Positions 34,477 through 47,490 of a stretch of 64,000 nt of DNA are shown here, in pieces. The stretch is taken from NCBI GenBank assembly GCA_964017045.1, contig OZ024806.1, positions 7,894,488 through 7,958,487 on the forward strand. Reading direction: 5' to 3'. The position numbers were made by a program, and so were the translations under genes. Below the pieces are notes generated by a model. The model did not search any database. It saw nothing but the letters and a program-made list of their open reading frames with translations, and was not told where the DNA came from. Each line of letters opens with the position of its first letter. Position 1 is the stretch's first letter. Source of the stretch: Omphiscola glabra. Taxonomy: Eukaryota > Mollusca > Gastropoda > Lymnaeidae.

Positions 34477-34689
34477 TCAATCAATGAACCGTGTACAAGC
34501 TTTCTTCCACTTGCACTGAGTACACCACTGGTCACGGTGCTCCATGCCATACACCTTCCTGCATTTACGAACTTCGCTTCGAGGCCTCCGGTGCTGGGTC
34601 ACCTTAAAAGTGGTTGGCGCCAGGTTGGACTTTGGTGACTGAGCCTGATGCTGGAACAGTCGTTCCTGGGGTGTAAGCTTGTTGGGCCT
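34477..34689 (-). CDS. ZNF395-like last exon: C-clamp
   Basis: Acceptor CCACCACAG. 70 residues ending TRFID and TGA. The four C-clamp cysteines are in KCRKVYG, WCTQC and KKAC. This segment is nearly identical to the human proteins. Confidence 0.95.
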   Translation of the reverse strand, partial: RPNKLTPQERLFQHQAQSPKSNLAPTTFKVTQHRRPRSEVRKCRKVYGMEHRDQWCTQCKWKKACTRFID

Positions 34690-37600
34690 CTGTGGTGGGG
34701 AAACCTTATAAAAAAATATGGTGGAATAAAATATTTTGATTTTTAAATGAATTGCAAGTTCAAAATATTTTTTAAAAGGATTTTCTGAAACATAAAATAC
34801 TGGAATATAACATTTGTTTTAATGGCAACAATGTATAATTATGTTGTTTTTTTGTGTGTATGATTACAGTTAAAAAAATATAATAATTCAAATCATGTTA
34901 TTTCTTGAATTAAATTATGTTTATACCAACTATACTCTAAATATTTTATATATGAACTTATATTGGTGGATGCCCAAAATTTTAAATTGGGAACAAAGGG
35001 TTAAAGCTACTTCCCAACAAAAAATCCCGAATCTGTCTTATTAAACATTACAAGACATATTTATTAACATGGTAGACACAAATTTGCTTTCAAGAAAATA
35101 CAGGTTAGCGTTTTCCCTTTAACAAACTGCGGCCTGATGCTGAGAAAATAATTTTCCCTTTAAAATGTTGATCTGAAACTTACCAAAGTTCCGCCGGGGG
35201 ATGAGGAATGAATTTGCCATGACAGTGATTTTTGTATCTGACCCTCGGTGATGTTGATAGGGAGACTCCTGGCCTGATCCATGTTAAGAGCGAGGCCGGT
35301 TGAAGGCACCGAGCTGGCTTGGGAGTATTTGGAGATCTGTGAAGTTGATTTTTTAACAATTCAAAAAAAATCATTAGGACGAGGGGAACATTTCAAAGGA
35401 CGATTTATTAAATTTATTATGTTTTAATGTTTTATCAGCTTTAAATTATTTATTGTCTACGATGGTCGTTGAAAAACAAGGAAACTTGACAGCAAACAAT
35501 GTACTCAATGAACTGTTAAAAAAAAAAAATCAAGTCCACTAATTAGATTTGCTGGGTGCATGTCTTGATAAACAGTTTCCTAATTTACATCTTATCGATA
35601 TCTATTTGAGGCCACTAAGAACGTTAACACGAAAATCAAATTATTTTACCAAATATTTCCCGATTCCCATGCTTATGTAGGTAATCCTCATTTTTATTTT
35701 TACACAGGGGAAAAAGGCCATAAAATGGCCTCCACAGAGCACATCCTAAGCCCCCCCCCCCCCCACCCAGATGTCTAATCCCCTTATTGCCACATAAGAG
35801 AGAGATAGAGATGTAGCAATGAAGGTACAACAAATTCTTTTGAAAAGACCTGACAAACTTAGGCCTCGGCAAAATAAATAGCAGTGTTGGTCAAAGTAGA
35901 CAGGATTTTTCAGCGTTGGCCAATGAAGACAGGATTGTGCGAAAATCCTGTTGAGTTTCAATTAAATGAAAAAGTCTTTGAAATTTACAGATTTCCTTTG
36001 CAAGACAGTAGCAATATAACAATGGAAGAATGATAAAAGAAGGATTTCCCTAGGAAGACAGTATCTTATAATGGCTGAATCACATAAAACAAGCATTTTA
36101 CCTTTCTTTGATAGTCATGGTCCATGACTTCCCTGTTCCCGCTGCTCCCACTGCCGGGACTTGGACTGACGGTGCTGATGCCACCTTCAGAGCTGCTGGT
36201 GACAGTTGTCAGTTCGCTGGTGCTATTACTGCCCTCGCTGGTGTGCCGTCTCCGGAGGTCTTCTTGGGGGGAAGGTGAGGATGTGTTCATGGCGGCAAAC
36301 GATTTCGTCATTGTGTGGATGAGTTGGGAAGATACATTGACCTCGGTGTAGTGGAAATCTTCTTCGTTGTCGGTTAGTTCAAGATCACTGTCGCGACTGA
36401 GAGAGTACCATGGTAAATGGGTGTTACAATAATTTTAATGATTTAATAACACAATTTTTATTAATGACATAAGTCAGAGACTACTTTATCAAATCTGTTT
36501 GTCATGAAATTAATGAAGAATGAAATTCTCATAGTTTTGTTGCAATGATATTAAAGGGGTTCTGGATAAACTATGATTTTTTTCCCCATAAGAATCCCAT
36601 GTGTGCCTGATCAAAATCAAAAGCTTCTATTATTTCTATTTTACCATATCTGTAAAGAGATTCTCAAAATGCTATAGGTATCTTACTTAAAGTGGTCCCT
36701 CCTGATGTGCCTCTCTATGGTATCTCTGGTTGTGCTGGTTGTCTTGCATCCCCTCCAGGTACATTTGTAAATAATTCCCTCTTCATCCTGTAACAAAGGA
36801 TTTTGTATAGCTAAACATATATATATGTATATATCTCCAAAAACCTAGTGTTGTGTATCTGGCTAAAAATGTGTTTGTTAGTGTGTAGCCTATTCATAAT
36901 AGATTCTAAATTAAATGGGGAGTTCAAATCAAAGAGGGTCGGGGGGGGGGGGGGGGGGTTGGGGGGGAATTAAGAGAATTCTGTAAACTGTTGACACAGA
37001 GAGAAATGTAAAGATCTGATTTTTAAAATTATATTACGTTACAGTGTGTCAATTATTAATCAATTAAGAATAAAATCAGACAAGTAATGAATGAAAACAT
37101 CTTATTTGAACGGTAGCCTGATGACATCTTATTTGAATGGTAGCCTGATGACATCTTATTTGAACGGTAGCCTGATGACATCTAATTTGAACAGTAGCCT
37201 GGTGACATCTTATTTGAACGGTAGCATGATCACTGATGACATCTAATTTGAACGGTAGCCTGATGACATCTTATTTGAATGGTAGCCTGATGACATCTTA
37301 TTTGAACGGTAGCCTGATGACATCTAATTTGAATGGGAGCCTGATGACATCTAATTTTGAACGGTAGCCTGATGACATCTTATTTGAATGGTAGCCTGAT
37401 GACATCTTATTTGAACGGTAGCCTGATGACATCTACTTTGAACAGTAGCCTGGTGACATCTAACTTGAACAATAGCCTGATGACATCTTATTTGAACGGT
37501 AGCATGATCACTGATGACATCTAATTTGAACGGTAGCCTGATGACATCTAATTTGAACAGTAGCCTTATGACATCTAATTTGAATGGTAGCCTGATGACA

Positions 37601-39949
37601 TCTAATTTGAACGGTAGCCTGATGACATCTAATTTGAATGGTAGCCTTCTGTTTAACTAACTTTACTTTCAATGGCTCTAAGAGAAGTATATAATTCTTA
37701 TAATAAATTGTTTACATGTTCTTACACGTTCAAACGATAACACCTGCACAACCCCCCCCCCCCCCCAAACCACACGAAATGTCCTTTACTCAATATTACG
37801 TAACCCAGTGGTTCTCAGCCTTCCTAATGCCGCGACCCCTTCTTAATACGGTTCCTCATGTTGTGGCGATCCCCAGCCACAAAATTATTTTCGTTGCTAT
37901 TTCATAACCGTGGAGTACATATGTTTTTCGATGGTCTTAGGCGACCCCCTGGGAAACGGTGGTTCGACCCCCAAAGGTTGAGAACCGGTGACGTAAGCCA
38001 ATTCGATCATTGACCTTTTGTGTTGAACGGGAGACAAGTATGCAGGTGAGAGTTACCGGACATTTTATTTATTTTATTCTCTAAGCCATTGAAAGTCGGG
38101 AACTATATGGCTTCAAGATATGACTTGGCATTTGCGACGGGGTCAGGGGCGTAATGAAAGAGGGGCACTAGACTATTTAGGGGCGCCAAAATAGGTTTTG
38201 TATGTAAATTATTGATGAAAATAATGTATTTCAGAGTTGAATGAGGGGTTAAAAAATGAATCTTGTCCCCGGGCTCCAAGCACTCAGGCTATGTTTCTGG
38301 AAAGGGAAGAGCAAGGGGGCGGGGGGCTGGTTTGGCCACGGGGGGGGGGGGGGGCTGGTTTGGCCACGGGGGGGGGGTGCGCTATGAATTAAAGGGAAAT
38401 GATACTTTGGGCTAAGGTAGGCTGCTGAGAATGACATTTCATGACAACGGACTTATCAGCCACCAAAAACTAGGATGTGGTGAGTACGGCCCGCCCCCTC
38501 ACAGTGTCATAGCAAGAGCATATCTGACCGGTAGCTGAGCTGTTTTAAGGAGAGGCTCATTACAAAGTTTCACCGAGCTACAAGCTGGTGATTTCTATAC
38601 ACAAGTATTCCTCCATTATTCCTTACTCAGCTAGAATAATGGTTGTACTGTACATCCCCGTCAGTGACGTCTGGTGGCAGGCGAGGCCATAACGTGACAT
38701 AAAGATTAAGCCCAAAATCCGGGTTTGTGTGTAAGGAAGTTTAGTCACACTAAGTAATTATTGTATATTCCCACTTAAACCTGGAATCAAAATGCGTTGG
38801 AAACAAAAAAGCAAGAGTAGTCTATAGTAGCTCTGGTAATAGTCAAGAGTAGGTTTGGAGTAAGTGTGACCTAGTGTGAGTAAACCGGTGAATATTATAT
38901 AACAGGTTAACCACCTTTTCTTGTCAGCCTGAAGAGGTAGGTCAGCGGTTCTCAACTTTTCTAATTCCGCGACCCTTTAATACAGTTCCTCATGTTGTGT
39001 CGACCCCTTACCGCAAAATTAAATTCGTTCATCCTTTATAACTGTAGAATATATGTGTTTTCAGATAGTCTCAGGCGACCCCTGTGAAAGGGTCGTGCGA
39101 CCCCCAAAGGGTCGCGACCCACAGGTTGAGCACCGCTTTTTTATTGTATTCCTTTAAATACCGGGGGGGGGGGGTGTCACGATTCCATCACGTGATGTAA
39201 ACACAGCGTATGTGCTGCCACGATTTCGGATGACCTAGTGAGTCGGAGAATTGGGTAGCAGTGCAACGTTTCGTGGTGAGCGTGTCTCGTTAAAACTGCG
39301 ACCGCCGCCCCCCCCCCAAAACACCCAGCCCGCGAAAAAAGGGCCCCCCGTCAAATAGGCCCCCGACAATAGGTGTTGCGCCTTTTAAGCATGATTTTTC
39401 ACTCAAACGCAGGCTATGCTATTACAAATTGTAAAGAATCTACATTATATTCTATACTACTGATTACTCCGATAACATTATCGTTATATTTTTAAAAAAA
39501 TATTGAAAAATTAAATTATATTTTAATTGCGAACGATATAGGTTATAGGCCTAGATCAGGGGTGGGCAAAGTACGGCCCGCGGGCCGCATGCGGCCCGGC
39601 AACTGATATTATGTGGCCCTCGAAGGCATTTAGAAATTTTAAAAAATTACTATGTTTTTAAGTTATTTTGTTGAATTTTACAGAATTTCATGAACCGTTA
39701 TGATTTTTAGAACATTTTTGATCAAATTTCTTTCTAATTTTCTATTTTTTTAAACAGTCCTTGACCTTTATCATGTAATGCTAAAATGCGAAACTATCGA
39801 TTTTAATAAAGGGAAATGTTTATCGATATTTAAAAATTGGGCATAATATACATGCTGCCCCCCAATAGCTTTACCTTTGTCAATGTGGCCCTCCGCACAA
39901 AAAGTTTGCCCACCCCTGGCCTAGATTATAATTATATATTATGAATAAA

Positions 39950-39984
<35 letters not shown>

Positions 39985-41240
39985 ATATATATATTTCCAT
40001 ATTACTTGACTTTGTCAAAGTACCGGTAATTAAATTTAATTTAGAGTTTGTCCTTGGTGTTCGACAACACAGACTATAAATTTAAAATTAGACAACATGA
40101 CATAAACATTAAGTATAGCATTATAATAATATATTAAATAGGCCTAAAGTTTATCTTTTAAATGTTAAAAGGGGCGGAGATATTCCTTTGAAACATTTAA
40201 CATGTTACATTTTCATAACCTCTCGATTCCCATTTTCACTTATCAGAAAAATACATTACATTTTAAAAGACAATCCTTTAAACTGCGGTTGTTAAAAATC
40301 AAACTACTTTTCATCGGCGCAATGTTTTGTCGAAATGGGTGAAGCGGTTTCCACCCCCCCCCCCCCCACTTCGGTCCAGGCCCACTCCAAGCACACCGGC
40401 CGGTAACGTGACCTAATTGCGCACACTTGATGTTGTTGTGGGTTTTAAAAATATCTTGCACCACGAGCTGTCAGCTGACGAAAAACTGGTCACGTGGAAA
40501 CAAGAATATTACGCAAAAGACTGCTCTTTGTCCCGGCAGCATTACAGATTTTTTTGTCCTTTTTTAAAGGATACGTAATATTACATATTAAAACATGTGA
40601 TTGGAAAGATTGATATAATAAAATACGATTTTATTTTACTGTATAGTATAGTGCGTTCAAAAAGTAATTTGACGAAAATTTTAACGTGTGAACTGAAAAA
40701 AAGATTCGACCAAATTTCCGTTCCATCAAATTTCTTTCGATCAAATTTCCGGTAACCACTGATAATCATTAACTTAACTTGCGTGACATTGTGGAAATCA
40801 GTGTAACACTAACCAACGAAAGACCCAACAACACCAAAACAACATTGTATGGATTTGTTTGCTAATTCAATCATTAAAAACATGCTTCCACCATTCTGCC
40901 GTGGCATGTGTAGCATCATCACCAAACAATATAGACAAATGAAGCTAGCCAACGAAACTTGCGGACAATCCCAGGGAAGTTTGTCTGGGTGTGTAGTGTG
41001 TGTGGGTTTTATATGTAAGCCTAGTATTGGAATAGTCAAAGTTAGTGCCCCCCCCCCCCACACCGGGGTAAGGGGATAGTTCATGCTTTTTGCCACCCTC
41101 TTCCACGAAAAACTCTCCGAGCGGCCGAAAATGCCGCCCCCCAATAAATAAGGAAAAAAGGGCCGCTCGGGGCGGATCGCCTCCTTCGCACCCCTTATAG
41201 ATAGGCAACACATTTGCCAGGTAGAGATAAAATAACACAC

Positions 41241-41284
<44 letters not shown>

Positions 41285-44200
41285 TATATGAACAAATTTA
41301 ATATTATTGCTTAAAATGCACAATTAAAAAACATAAACTGCTCCACAGTGATAAAAAAAATAAACCATACGATTTGAGGCCAACATTTAAAATGTGTATT
41401 TGAGTTACTATCCCTAAACACACGCCTTTGGCAGGTTTTAATTTATTTCTGACACACATGTTTATCTTTAAAATTTGATTTTTTTCTCTAACCGAAGTCA
41501 TGCCACACAAAGAAAGAAGAATCGCAACAAACATTGGAAGAAAATTAACAGAAAAAATGAACATTTTTGTTTTGTTGAAAAAAAAGGGGGAGGAGGGGAG
41601 CGATCGAGAAAAGAGAAAAGGAATGCACCAAGAACACACAACGGTTTGTTGTGGTTGTCAGCTGTGACAGTAGAATGGGAAGGTTAAGGTCGTGTATTTT
41701 GTCTTCATATCGCCGATTGGATGGAGAGCAAAACACAAGCAGTCATTGGGTTATTTCCTGACCCCAGCCTCCTTAGAATGGTTAACACACGAGTTGTGAT
41801 TGGATGTTTTCTGACCTCCTTCGTCACAAGTTCATGGTTATTTTTAGTAACGACATGTACAAACCACCTTTGTTGTTAAACACAGTATAATGTGTAACTA
41901 ACTGTAATGCAGGCAGGCTTATCCAGAGGCTACATTTTAAACTGATTTACATACACGTTATTGAAATAGCGTAATTTCAAGATAATCATCAAACCTACCA
42001 AAAGATGGTTAAATAAATTAGGCCGTGCGTAGGCTACCACGACATGATATTAATTTAATATAATTTATGACAGTAAGAGTATCAAATAATTGCATTTTCC
42101 ACTGAAATACATTAAAAAATTGATTTAAATTTGATCTCTACTCTTATGGATATTCAAATCCATGACAACAATGTTTTTAATTTAAAATTATTATTGTGGG
42201 CTTTGGAAACCGAATAACAAACAAATTCAATTTTTTAAAATACTGTTCAGCTCAGGTTTAACAATTTTTCTGTTGAAAACAAAAAGAAAAACAGATCATA
42301 TTGTCTTTGCAAGCTAACAGGGAGGGCTGTGAGTGTCTACTGCTGCACGCAGGTGCCTACTGCGGCACGCAGGTGCCTAATGCGGCACGCGGGTGCCATG
42401 GGTTTTTCCACCACTGATTATAGGAAATAGATTCCCCACTTATCTTAATTCGTACGTAAATTTAGTACTTTACTTTGCCCCCCCCCCCCTATAAAAAAAC
42501 CAGTTTTAAAAAGATTTTTTAAAAAGAGTCATACTTGATTCAATATATTAAAGCAGTGGTTCTCAACCTTCTTAATCCCGCGACCCTTTAATACTGTTCC
42601 TCATGTTGTGGCGACCCCCAACCACTTCATAGCTGTAGAGTATATGTGTTTTCAGGTGGTGCTAGGCGACCCCTGTGAAACGGTCGTTCGATCCACAAAG
42701 GTTGAGAACCGCTGAATTAGAGGATTTTCGCATAACGTGTATCCAGGGAATCACTTCCATTTACAGATTGATATTAATGGAGTAAGAGTAAAAACTATAT
42801 GTTAATTTTTATATTTCGGGCCAAGAAAATCCTGAGTCTCAAAGTAGCGCCAGATTGAAAAAAAATAAAAAAAATAAACCTAAATCTATGCTAATATATA
42901 CAAGGAATACTAAAAAGAACATATGCGCACACTCTATTTTGGGGGGGGGGGGGACTTACCTCACAAATAAGCAATCGGCCAGAGCTGTTTGAACTGTCGT
43001 CGTCCGATGCCGGTGTCGGGGGTTTGTATCCCATTATAGCAGGGGCGCTCTCACTGAGTGGCGGTAGCGGGGGTGAGTGGTCGTCTCGCTCCGAGTGACC
43101 GCTGTAGAATCCGCTGCTGGCGACGCTGCTGGACAGATGGCTATCGGCGTATAGGTTCTGAGTTTCCTGGAATTCTGGAAATACAAAGTCGGTTTTATTT
43201 AGAAAAAGGAAAAAAAAATAATAATGTTTAAGGGGCAAGAATGAGACGTCACTTCTTGTTGTGTAGAACTTTAACGTCTTGAAATAAGCCTCGCCCACAA
43301 CACCACGGAAGACATGAATGACGTCAATGATCATATAATGGTATTCGCAATTTTAATTTTTTTTTGTGTTAATATTTATTTATCATAATAAATAATCTTA
43401 TCTTTAAAAAAAAATCAGTTTTGTTCTTTTCTTTTGTTTTAATGTGTAGTTTTAAAAGTAGGCTAACCCCACCGGAGCGTGCTGACCTTTCTTTCAGTAC
43501 ACAATGAGTGCAAAGTTCACATTCCCACGTGTGTCCACATTGACAAAAGGTTTATTGAGTAACAAAACAACAACAAAGCGCATGCCCGTGTTCAGTTTTT
43601 GTGTTCATGTGTTGTATATAGGCATGTGTTGTATATAGGCATGCGTTGTATATAGGCATGCGTTGTATATAGGCATGTGTTGTATATAGGCATGTGTTGT
43701 ATATAGGCATGTGTTGTACTTAGGCATGTGTTGTATATAGGCATGTGTTGTACATAGGCATGTGTTGTATATAGGCATGTGTTGTACATAGGCATGTGTT
43801 GTACATAGGCATGTGTTGTACATAGGCATGTGTATTAGTTTTACTGGGGGTGGGAGGAGGGAGGAGGGAGGGTGAAGAAGGTGAGGAGGGAGGGTGAAGA
43901 AGAGGAGGAGGGAGGGGGATGAAGGGGAGGAGGGAGGGGGAAGAAGAGGAGGAGGGAGGGGGAAGAAGAGGAGGAGGGAGGGTGAAGAAGAGGAGGAGGG
44001 AGGTGGAAGAAGGGTAGGAGGAAGAAGAGGCGGAGGGAGGGGGGAGAAGGGGAGGAGGGAGGGTGAAGAAGGGTAGGAGGGAGGGGGAGAAGGGTAGGAG
44101 GAGGGGGAAGAGGGGTAGGAGGGAGGGGGAAGAGGGGAGGAGGGAGATATAAGTTGGACGTAAGCTTTACAGCCGACCAGTGACTTCTCTCAAGGGGTCT

Positions 44201-44464
44201 CATCATACAATGTTTAGTTAATTAAGCGTGATCAACTGTTCTCAATCCGTAGTAAAGGGGGACGGTCCCCCCCCCACCGAGTGGCACTTTTTTCTTTATG
44301 TGGAGGGCGCCCCTGGGCCTAGATACGCCAGCGGTTGCGTATGATTTAGGCCATGTCTAAATCGTCTTTGCGGCGATACACCCATGATGGGGAGAGGTGA
44401 AACCACCGTATTAAATGTTTATACCTTGGCGAAACCAGGCCTATTATAATTCAACTTGCAAGCA

Positions 44465-44495
<31 letters not shown>

Positions 44496-47456
44496 AGGAA
44501 AGAGAGAGAGAAAGAGAGAGAGAGAATGAATGAAAGAGAGAGAGAGAAAGAGAGAGAGAATGAAAGAGAGAGAGAAACGGAGAGAGAGAATGAAAGAGAG
44601 AGAGAGAAAGGGGGAGAGAGAGAAAGTGAGAGAGAGAAAGGGAGAGAGAGAGAGAGAGAGAGGGGGGGTTTATTATAAGATAATGAGAGAGAGGGATATG
44701 TGGGGGAGAGGGAAGGGTGAGAGAGAGTACAGAGAAAGTATAGATAGGTGGGGAGGGAGAAAGTAGAGAGACAGAGAGAGAGAATAGAGGTCGCAATTCT
44801 TAATAAAATGTCTCATCTATTATATTTCATGCTACTTGAAGTCCATATCATCATACAATGATTTAAAAAAAAAAAACTCGCACAGGCACGGGGCATAGAA
44901 ATAGTTCCAGGCAGTGCCCCGGGTTTACATGGCAGTAAGTAGGCCCTGGTCTCGATGGGGTCATGGACAAAGAAATGGAACGTCACCCTGACCCGGGACC
45001 CGACGTCTTCTCTAAACGTTGCAACAACCAGAAACCGTGGCATCAGCAAGAATAGGTCATTTTAAGATCTTGTCAGTGGTAGGGTCGACAAAGTAACACT
45101 TTTGTAGTGGTAGGATAGACCAAGTAACCATTTTGTAGTGGTAGGATAGACCAAGTAACACTTTTGTAGTGGTAGGATAGACCAAGTAACCATTTTGTAG
45201 TGGTAGGATAGACCAAGTAACCATTTTGTAGTGGTAGGGTAGACCAAGTAACCATTTTGTAGTGGTAGGGTAGACCAAGTAACCATTTTGTAGTGGTAGG
45301 GTAGACCAAGTAACCATTTTGTAGTAGTAGAGTAGACCAAGTAACCATTTTGTAGTGGTAGGGTAGACCAAGTAACCGTTTTGTAGTGGTAGGGTAGACC
45401 AAGTAACCATTTTGTAGTGGTAGGAGAGACCAAGTAACCATTTTGTAGTGGTAGGGTAGACCAAGTAACCATTTTGTAGTGGTAGGGTAGACCAAGTAAC
45501 CATTTTGTAGTGGTAGGGTAGACCAAGTAACCATTTTGTAGTGGTAGGATAGAACAAGTAACTATTTTGTAGTGGTAGGATAGAACAAGTAACCATTTTG
45601 TAGTGGTAGGATAGAACAAGTAACTATTTTGTAGTGGTAGGATAGACCAAGTAACCATTTTGTAGTGGTAGGATAGACCAAGTAACCATTTTGTAGTGGT
45701 AGGGTAGACCAAGTAACCATTTTGTAGTGGTAGGGTAGACCAAGTAACCATTTTGTAGTGGTAGGGTAGACCAAGTAACCATTTTGTAGTAGTAGAGTAG
45801 ACCAAGTAACCATTTTGTAGTGGTAGGGTAGACCAAGTAACCGTTTTGTAGTGGTAGGGTAGACCAAGTAACCATTTTGTAGTGGTAGGAGAGACCAAGT
45901 AACCATTTTGTAGTGGTAGGGTAGACCAAGTAACCATTTTGTAGTGGTAGGGTAGACCAAGTAACCATTTTGTAGTGGTAGGGTAGACCAAGTAACCATT
46001 TTGTAGTGGTAGGATAGAACAAGTAACTATTTTGTAGTGGTAGGATAGAACAAGTAACCATTTTGTAGTGGTAGGATAGAACAAGTAACTATTTTGTAGT
46101 GGTAGGATAGAACAAGTAACTATTTTGTAGTGGTAGGGTAGACCAAGTAACCATTTTGTAGTGGTAGGGTAGACCAAGTAACTATTTTGTCAGTGGTAGG
46201 GTGACCAAGTAACCATTTTGTCAGTGGTAGAGTCGACCAAGTAACTCTTTTCTCAGTGGCAGGGTCGACCAAGTAACTCTTTTCTCAGTGATAGGATCGA
46301 CCAAGTAACTCTTTTCTCAGTGGTAGGGTCGACCAAGTAACTCTTTTCTCAGAGGTAGGGTCGACCAAGTAACTCTTTTCTCAGTGGTAGGGTCGACCAA
46401 GTAACCCTTTTGTCAGTGGTAGGGTCGACCAAGTAACTATTTTGTAGTGGTAGGGTAGACCAAGTAACCATTTTGTAGTGGTAGGGTAGACCAAGTAACC
46501 ATTTTGTAGTGGTAGGGTAGACCAAGTAACCATTTTGTAGTAGTAGAGTAGACCAAGTAACCATTTTGTAGTAGTAGAGTAGACCAAGTAACCATTTTGT
46601 AGTGGTAGGGTAGACCAAGTAACCGTTTTGTAGTGGTAGGGTAGACCAAGTAACCATTTTGTAGTGGTAGGAGAGACCAAGTAACCATTTTGTAGTGGTA
46701 GGATAGAACAAGTAACTATTTTGTAGTGGTAGGGTAGACCAAGTAACCATTTTGTAGTGGTAGGGTAGACCAAGTAACTATTTTGTCAGTGGTAGGGTGA
46801 CCAAGTAACCATTTTGTCAGTGGTAGAGTCGACCAAGTAACTCTTTTCTCAGTGGCAGGGTCGACCAAGTAACTCTTTTCTCAGTGATAGGATCGACCAA
46901 GTAACTCTTTTCTCAGTGGTAGGGTCGACCAAGTAACTCTTTTCTCAGAGGTAGGGTCGACCAAGTAACTCTTTTCTCAGTGGTAGGGTCGACCAAGTAA
47001 CCCTTTTGTCAGTGGTAGGGTCGACCAAGTAACTATTTGGTCAGTGGAAAGGTAGACCAAGTAACCATATTTTTCAGTGGTCCGAATGACAAATAAACCA
47101 TGCAGAGCTGTCATAAATGACAAGGAGTCGTTATTGAATGCAATCGATGTACCCAAAGAGTGTCAGTAGAACCACAACATCGCAGTGTTAATGAACAAGG
47201 TTATCGCATATAGCACCAATTTTGTGTTGCACTGGTGTGTACGGGAGTCTACGTGCCCTTCACACACTCAGGCAGATGTGGACGTTTTTCGATCCAGTGT
47301 CGGTTTGTTGTGTGCGGGGCAAAAGATGCCGTAAAATATTCGTCCAGGAATTGTGTCTGTTTCACAGGTTTAGATCTATTTCAAAACACACCTTGCGGTA
47401 GTTTCAGATAGCATATGTAAAACATATGTAAAGAAAACATTGAAATCATATAAGAG

Positions 47457-47490
<34 letters not shown>

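Larger units (their letters stand above)
34690..36686. other. ZNF395-like introns near the 3' end
   Basis: Introns between the last four exons; exons at 35184-35336 and 36102-36396 are listed separately. AT-rich with poly-A and a C-run at 35752-35763. No other element was recognised. Confidence 0.5.
36788..42959. other. ZNF395-like intron between the Ser-rich and zinc-finger exons
   Basis: A 6.2-kb intron with a 27-bp minisatellite, a G-run block, three SPIN-like copies, a further hAT element, (CTAT)n at 39950-39985, (AT)n at 41246-41290, and a 20-bp triplicate GCAGGTGCCTACTGCGGCAC near 42335-42400. Open frames around 40809-41240 show no family features. Confidence 0.6.

Noticed and set aside
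40809..41295. Overlapping minus-strand open frames of 116-143 codons
   Set aside because: They run through C/G homopolymers and an (AT)n tract; composition is not protein-like.
45057..46773. Long minus-strand open frames (up to 371 codons) across the 31-bp array
   Set aside because: They exist in several frames at once because the repeat unit lacks stop codons; composition simply cycles with the satellite.
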